A stretch of DNA of 64,000 nucleotides from Streptomyces alboniger (GTDB lineage: Bacteria > Actinomycetota > Actinomycetes > Streptomycetales > Streptomycetaceae): contig NZ_CP023695.1 in the NCBI RefSeq assembly GCF_008704395.1, positions 7,812,001 to 7,876,000 of the forward strand, written 5' to 3'. Shown piece after piece: positions 60,433 through 64,000 of the stretch. Below the pieces are notes generated by a model. The model was not told the origin of the DNA, searched no databases, and saw nothing but the letters and a program-made list of their open reading frames with translations. Numbering within the stretch: position 1 is the stretch's first letter; every line of letters begins with the position of its first letter. The translations under genes were made by a program, and so were the position numbers.

Positions 60433-63053
60433 CAGGATGCTCCAGACATGGATGATGAGGTGCGGGAGTCGGCTGGGGTGAGGGTGTGTTCCCGGATGAC
60501 TGCCGAGATCCGCCGCAGCGGCAGCGGTCGCAGCATGTCCTGGTGGAGGCAGTCCACGCCGTGGTGGTCGACGCCGTGCCGCGCGTAGGGCAGCCAGGAC
60601 CGGAACCGGTCCCTCTCGCCGGCGGCCGACCGGCTCCGTACGGCGCTGAAGAACAGGATCCGGCCGTCGAAGACACGGGGTGTGTACGCGCGCACGAGCC
60701 GCTGGTTGTTGCGGAAGACCCGCAGGAGCGCCCCGGGATCGCCCCCGCCCAGTACGCCGCCGTGGTCGGTGTCGCGCAGCAGCTCTGCGAAGGCGTCGGG
60801 GGAGATGTCCCCGCCCGGCAGGTCGTCGCCGGCGACGCCCAGATCGGTCAACAGGCCGCGGACCATCTCCTGCTCGTCCCCCGCGTACGGCCTATCACCC
60901 TGCGGCGGGTAGCCGTCGAGCAGGGCCAGGAACTCGACCTCTGCCCCGAGCTCCTGCAACTGGACGGCCATCTCTTGCGCCACGACCGCGCCGAAGGACC
61001 AGCCGAGGAGACGGTAGGGGCCGACGGGCCGGGCGGCGCGCAGCAGGCGCACGTAGTCGGCGGCCATGTCCCGGACACAAGACGGCAGCGTGGCCGGGCC
61101 GGACGTCCCCCGCGCCTGGAATCCGTAGATCGGCTGGTCCGCGCCCAGGTGGCGGGAGAGGGCGAAGTAGCACCAGCTCAGTCCGAAGCCGGGATGCACA
61201 CAGAACAGCGGGGCCCGCGTCCCGCCCGGCCGGATGGGCAAGAGGATGCCCAAGCTCTCGCGGCCGCCGTGTTCGGCGTGCGAGTCCACGAGTCGGGCCA
61301 GCCCGTCAGCCGTGGGTCGGCTGAACATCACGGACAGTTCCAGCTCAGGGCCGAACACCGCACGGATCCGTGTCAGCAGCTGGATGGCGAGGAGGGAGGT
61401 GCCTCCGAGGTCGAAGAAGTCCTCGTGTACACCCACGTGCTCCAGGCCCAACACCTGGGCGACGAGTTCACCGATCACACGGCCGGTGGGGGAGACGGGC
61501 CCGTCCGCGGCGGTGGACCGGACGTGGGCCTCGGGCAGCCGTCCACGGTCGATCTTGCCGTTGGGCGTCAGGGGCAGCCGGTCGACGGCCACGATGTCCG
61601 CGGGAATCATGTAGTCGGGCAGCGAGGTCGCCAGCTGCGCGCGCACGAGGTCCGTCGGCGGCGCGGCGCCACCCGAGGCGACCACGTAGGCGACCAGACG
61701 CTTGTCACCGGATCCGTCGAGGGCCACGACGACGCAGTCCGCGACATCGGGGTGGGACCTCAAGGCGGCTTCGACCTCCCCGGGTTCGACCCGGAAGCCG
61801 CGTACCTTCACCTGTTCGTCCGCGCGCCCCGCGAACACGATTTCGCCGCCCGCCTCCCGGCGCGCCAGGTCGCCCGTGCGGTACATACGGGCGCCGGGCG
61901 GACCGAACGGGTCCCGCACGAATGCCGCGGCCGTGTCGTCGGGGCGGCCGGCATAGCCACGCGCCACACCCGCCCCGGCGACGCACAGCTCGCCCGTGCC
62001 GCCCTCCGGCACCGGCTGCAGATCGGCATCCAGGACGTATACGTCCGTCCCGTCCAAGGGCCGTCCCAGAGGCACGACGTCCCCGATGTCGGCGGGCGAC
62101 CGGATTTCGTGCTGCATGGCGCACAGGGTCACCTCGGTGGGCCCGTACAGCACCCGCACGGTGATGCCCGGACACACGTCGAGCACGCGGCGGACGGCGT
62201 CGGCGGCGACGACATCACCGCCGGTCAGCACCTCTTTGACACCCTTCAGGCAGGAAGGTGCCTCCTCCGCGACCACCCGGAAGAGGCCCGCGGTCAGATG
62301 CACCGCGGTGGCGCCGGACCCGGCGATCAGCTGAGGCAGCCGCCCGCCGTCCACCTGTCCGCCGGGAGGCAGCACGATCTCGCCGCCGGCCAACAAGGGC
62401 ACCCACACCTCGTAGGTGGATATGTCGAAGGCGTAGGGCGCGTGGAACAGCACCTTGCGACGGGCGTCACCGTGCCAGCACGTATCGAGCGCCAGGTCGA
62501 GGACGTTCCGGTGGGTCACCTCGATTCCCTTGGGCTCACCGGTCGAGCCGCTCGTGTACATCACATACGCCAACTGGCTCTCGGCGAACGGCAGATCGCG
62601 AGAGACCACGGGTGCGGAACGCCAGTCGTCCGCGTCCACATCGAGGACGTACAGGCCGTCGGAGGCAAGGAGTCCTCGGTAGTGGGAGTCCACGAGCAGG
62701 CGGCGTGTCCCGCTCTCGGAGAGCACCTTGCGCATGCGGTCGACCGGATAACCGGGGTGCAACGGGACGTACGTACATCCGGCCTTGAGGATCGCGAGGA
62801 GGGATGCCACGAGGAGGGGTGTGTGCCCCTGGAGGACGGCCACCGGTGTCTCGGTGCCGACACCGGTGCGCAGCAGCGTGCTTGCGAGGCGATCCGACAG
62901 ATCGTCCAAGTCCCGGTAGGTGAGCAGGAGGTCTGGGGATCGGGCCGCGACGGCGTGAGGCGTGCGCGCGGCCTGGGCGCGGAACGCCTGGGGTAGGGAG
63001 GCGACGAGGTGTGAGGGGAGTGTGGGGGCGGGGTCTGGGGGAAGGGTGGGCAT
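60432..63053 (-). CDS. A-T-TE nonribosomal peptide synthetase, Hpg-type code
   Basis: An 873-residue single module with no condensation domain. Adenylation domain (about 20-530): AYVMYTSGSTGEPKGIEVTH, MYRTGDLARR, TPNGKIDRGRLP (Lys). The specificity residues read from FDISTYEVW, ATAVHLTAGLF, KEVLTGGDV and RVLYGPTEVTLCAMQ are D-I-Y-H-L-G-L-L-C-(K), the classical 4-hydroxyphenylglycine code. Carrier domain: DFFDLGGTSLLAIQ. Thioesterase: RLLGWSFGAVVAQ (Ser) and a late His. A-T-TE enzymes without C domains can also dimerise aryl keto acids, but those lack the Asp that binds the amino group. Asp is present here, so an amino acid is expected. Confidence 0.92.
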   Translation of the reverse strand: MPTLPPDPAPTLPSHLVASLPQAFRAQAARTPHAVAARSPDLLLTYRDLDDLSDRLASTLLRTGVGTETPVAVLQGHTPLLVASLLAILKAGCTYVPLHPGYPVDRMRKVLSESGTRRLLVDSHYRGLLASDGLYVLDVDADDWRSAPVVSRDLPFAESQLAYVMYTSGSTGEPKGIEVTHRNVLDLALDTCWHGDARRKVLFHAPYAFDISTYEVWVPLLAGGEIVLPPGGQVDGGRLPQLIAGSGATAVHLTAGLFRVVAEEAPSCLKGVKEVLTGGDVVAADAVRRVLDVCPGITVRVLYGPTEVTLCAMQHEIRSPADIGDVVPLGRPLDGTDVYVLDADLQPVPEGGTGELCVAGAGVARGYAGRPDDTAAAFVRDPFGPPGARMYRTGDLARREAGGEIVFAGRADEQVKVRGFRVEPGEVEAALRSHPDVADCVVVALDGSGDKRLVAYVVASGGAAPPTDLVRAQLATSLPDYMIPADIVAVDRLPLTPNGKIDRGRLPEAHVRSTAADGPVSPTGRVIGELVAQVLGLEHVGVHEDFFDLGGTSLLAIQLLTRIRAVFGPELELSVMFSRPTADGLARLVDSHAEHGGRESLGILLPIRPGGTRAPLFCVHPGFGLSWCYFALSRHLGADQPIYGFQARGTSGPATLPSCVRDMAADYVRLLRAARPVGPYRLLGWSFGAVVAQEMAVQLQELGAEVEFLALLDGYPPQGDRPYAGDEQEMVRGLLTDLGVAGDDLPGGDISPDAFAELLRDTDHGGVLGGGDPGALLRVFRNNQRLVRAYTPRVFDGRILFFSAVRSRSAAGERDRFRSWLPYARHGVDHHGVDCLHQDMLRPLPLRRISAVIREHTLTPADSRTSSSMSGAS

Positions 63054-63136
63054 GGCGGCCCGACTCCGTTCTCTTCGTTCTCTTCGTTCTGTTTGTTCTC
63101 TTTGTTCTCTTCGTGTACGTCAGTGGCTCCGCTACG

Positions 63137-64000
63137 TCAGTGGCTCAGCTCGGCCAGTTCATGGAGGGCCGGCGTCGACCGGGCGCCGAGCTGGAGCGCG
63201 ACGTCCTTGGCCTGGTGTGCGGCGATGTAGAGGAGCGTCGCGAAGAAGAGGACCCGGACATGGGTGGCGGCGCCGACGACCCAGATGTTCTCGGGGGCCG
63301 CTTCCGGGGACACGCGGAGGCGCAGGTCGGCCGAGAGCTGGTCGACCGGGCGGGCATGACGCGGAGCCTGCTCCAGGTGGATGCTGTCGTCCGTGCGGTC
63401 ATGCCAGAGCTTGGGCGGTTCGTAGCCGCACGCGCTGACGACACGGTCGACCGTGTTCACGTCCCCGTCGGGCCACTCCACCGACCACCCCGGGCCGCGG
63501 CGCCGCACGCGCACCGGGTAGTCCCGCGCCAGGCGCAGCGCGCCGCGGTCGATGTGCCCGAGCAGCTTCCTGGCGTTGGGCAGGATCAAGGCCGTGGCGT
63601 ATCTACGGCCGACGGTGTGGAAGGCCCGCAGGACCGTCGACCGGGCCGGCGGCGGCAGTGTCGGCAGCCACGCGGCGAGCTCCGCGCTCACGCCCACGGC
63701 GACGTCCTGCCACGCACAGGCCCCGCTCTCGGCCAGTGCGATCTCCGCCCTGAGCCGGTGGACGGGGTCGCTCACGTTGGTGATCTGTTCGCGCAGCGGG
63801 CGGGCGTCGCACTGGCGGACGGACTCGACGATGATCCTCGTGAGTCTTGGCACCAGGTGGGGGTCCGACGGATCGAGAGACGCGATGCCCTTGGCCGCGG
63901 TGGCCGAAGGGGGCAGCAGCGGTGTCGCCGTGCGGACCGCGGGCAACTGCCCGGAGGGCGAGGCCATGGTGACGTGGCCACCCTCCCCGCACAGCAGCAG
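63137..64000 (-). CDS. FAD/NAD(P)-binding oxidoreductase, partial (5' end beyond window)
   Basis: The C-terminal 288 or so residues of a flavoprotein; the frame is open to the right edge. Features: HVTMASPSGQLPAVRTATPL near the left of what is visible, DRVVSACGYEPPKLWHD (the GYEPP-type strand of FAD/NAD(P)-binding monooxygenase-like proteins), and NIWVVGAATHVRVLFFATLL (FAD-binding). The family includes proteins that oxidise small aromatic or amino substrates. Same direction as the NRPS and halogenase, 83 bp upstream of the NRPS, so part of the same arm. Confidence 0.7.
   Translation of the reverse strand: MLLCGEGGHVTMASPSGQLPAVRTATPLLPPSATAAKGIASLDPSDPHLVPRLTRIIVESVRQCDARPLREQITNVSDPVHRLRAEIALAESGACAWQDVAVGVSAELAAWLPTLPPPARSTVLRAFHTVGRRYATALILPNARKLLGHIDRGALRLARDYPVRVRRRGPGWSVEWPDGDVNTVDRVVSACGYEPPKLWHDRTDDSIHLEQAPRHARPVDQLSADLRLRVSPEAAPENIWVVGAATHVRVLFFATLLYIAAHQAKDVALQLGARSTPALHELAELSH

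Noticed and set aside
60486..62996. 836-codon open frame on the plus strand
   Set aside because: Antisense to the NRPS; composition reflects the high-GC codon pattern of the opposite strand and no family features are seen.

Overview
The window is high-GC actinobacterial DNA. Codon use (G or C at third positions, frequent GTG and a few TTG starts), GGAGG-type ribosome sites and the gene families present point to Streptomyces or a close relative. It looks like an accessory chromosome region, possibly near an arm: four separate specialised-metabolism loci are separated by decayed insertion sequences and gene remnants.

Region 1 (0.3-2.9 kb): a fused acetyltransferase/HisC-like aminotransferase, translationally coupled to a CdsA-like cytidylyltransferase, both on the minus strand. 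Region 2 (3.1-9.9 kb): an IS graveyard. It holds a 236-bp inverted repeat of an IS5-type transposase end, an ISL3/IS5 chimeric ORF, a quinone oxidoreductase, a membrane Ser/Thr kinase, and one nearly complete IS (8531-9892) whose transposase is frameshifted and lacks a catalytic Asp. Region 3 (9.9-13.7 kb): a compact azol(in)e-peptide (LAP/TOMM) cassette of a 52-residue precursor, a fused leader-binding/YcaO cyclodehydratase and a SagB-type dehydrogenase. Region 4 (14-23.4 kb): scattered small genes (endonuclease-like, VOC proteins, lipoproteins), a NACHT NTPase with membrane segments, and an MmpS-like lipoprotein split by an amber codon.

Region 5 (24.0-28.9 kb): a complete lasso-peptide cluster in the order precursor, cyclase, RRE protein, protease, ABC exporter. 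Region 6 (29.4-32.2 kb): a methyltransferase among remnants of Tn3, Nudix, and catecholate-siderophore (EntA/EntC-like) genes. Region 7 (32.2-36.6 kb, minus strand): P450, frameshifted GNAT, frameshifted B12-binding radical SAM enzyme and EF-hand protein. On the opposite strand (37.3-40.7 kb) lie a DUF2156-type acyltransferase and two corrin methyltransferases (CobM, CobA/CysG-like). Region 8 (41-44 kb): small secreted proteins, ISL3 and GNAT debris, and an 18-bp minisatellite. Region 9 (44.4-46.9 kb): a DHA2 drug exporter divergent from an XRE regulator, closed by a strong terminator.

Region 10 (47.3 kb to the right edge) is the most unusual part: a biosynthetic cluster for an aromatic, probably halogenated, metabolite. 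The plus-strand arm encodes DAHP synthase, a LuxC-like acyl reductase, a LuxE/PaaK-like ligase, a prenyltransferase/cyclase-type repeat protein, a MIF-like tautomerase with an apparent Pro1, an ACP coupled to a compact ANL ligase, an SDR, a second PaaK-like ligase, an MIO aromatic ammonia-lyase/aminomutase, and a secreted dirigent/allene-oxide-cyclase-like protein. The convergent minus-strand arm encodes a flavin halogenase, an A-T-TE NRPS whose specificity residues spell the 4-hydroxyphenylglycine code, and a partial FAD oxidoreductase running off the window. The inferred logic is: boost shikimate flux, make a (hydroxy)cinnamoyl or beta-aryl unit, load it on the ACP, reduce it through LuxC/LuxE and SDR chemistry, and combine it with a halogenated Hpg-type unit. 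The order of steps and the product are inference only.

Several independent genes carry single-base frameshifts, at least one in a G run, so some apparent pseudogenes could be sequence errors.
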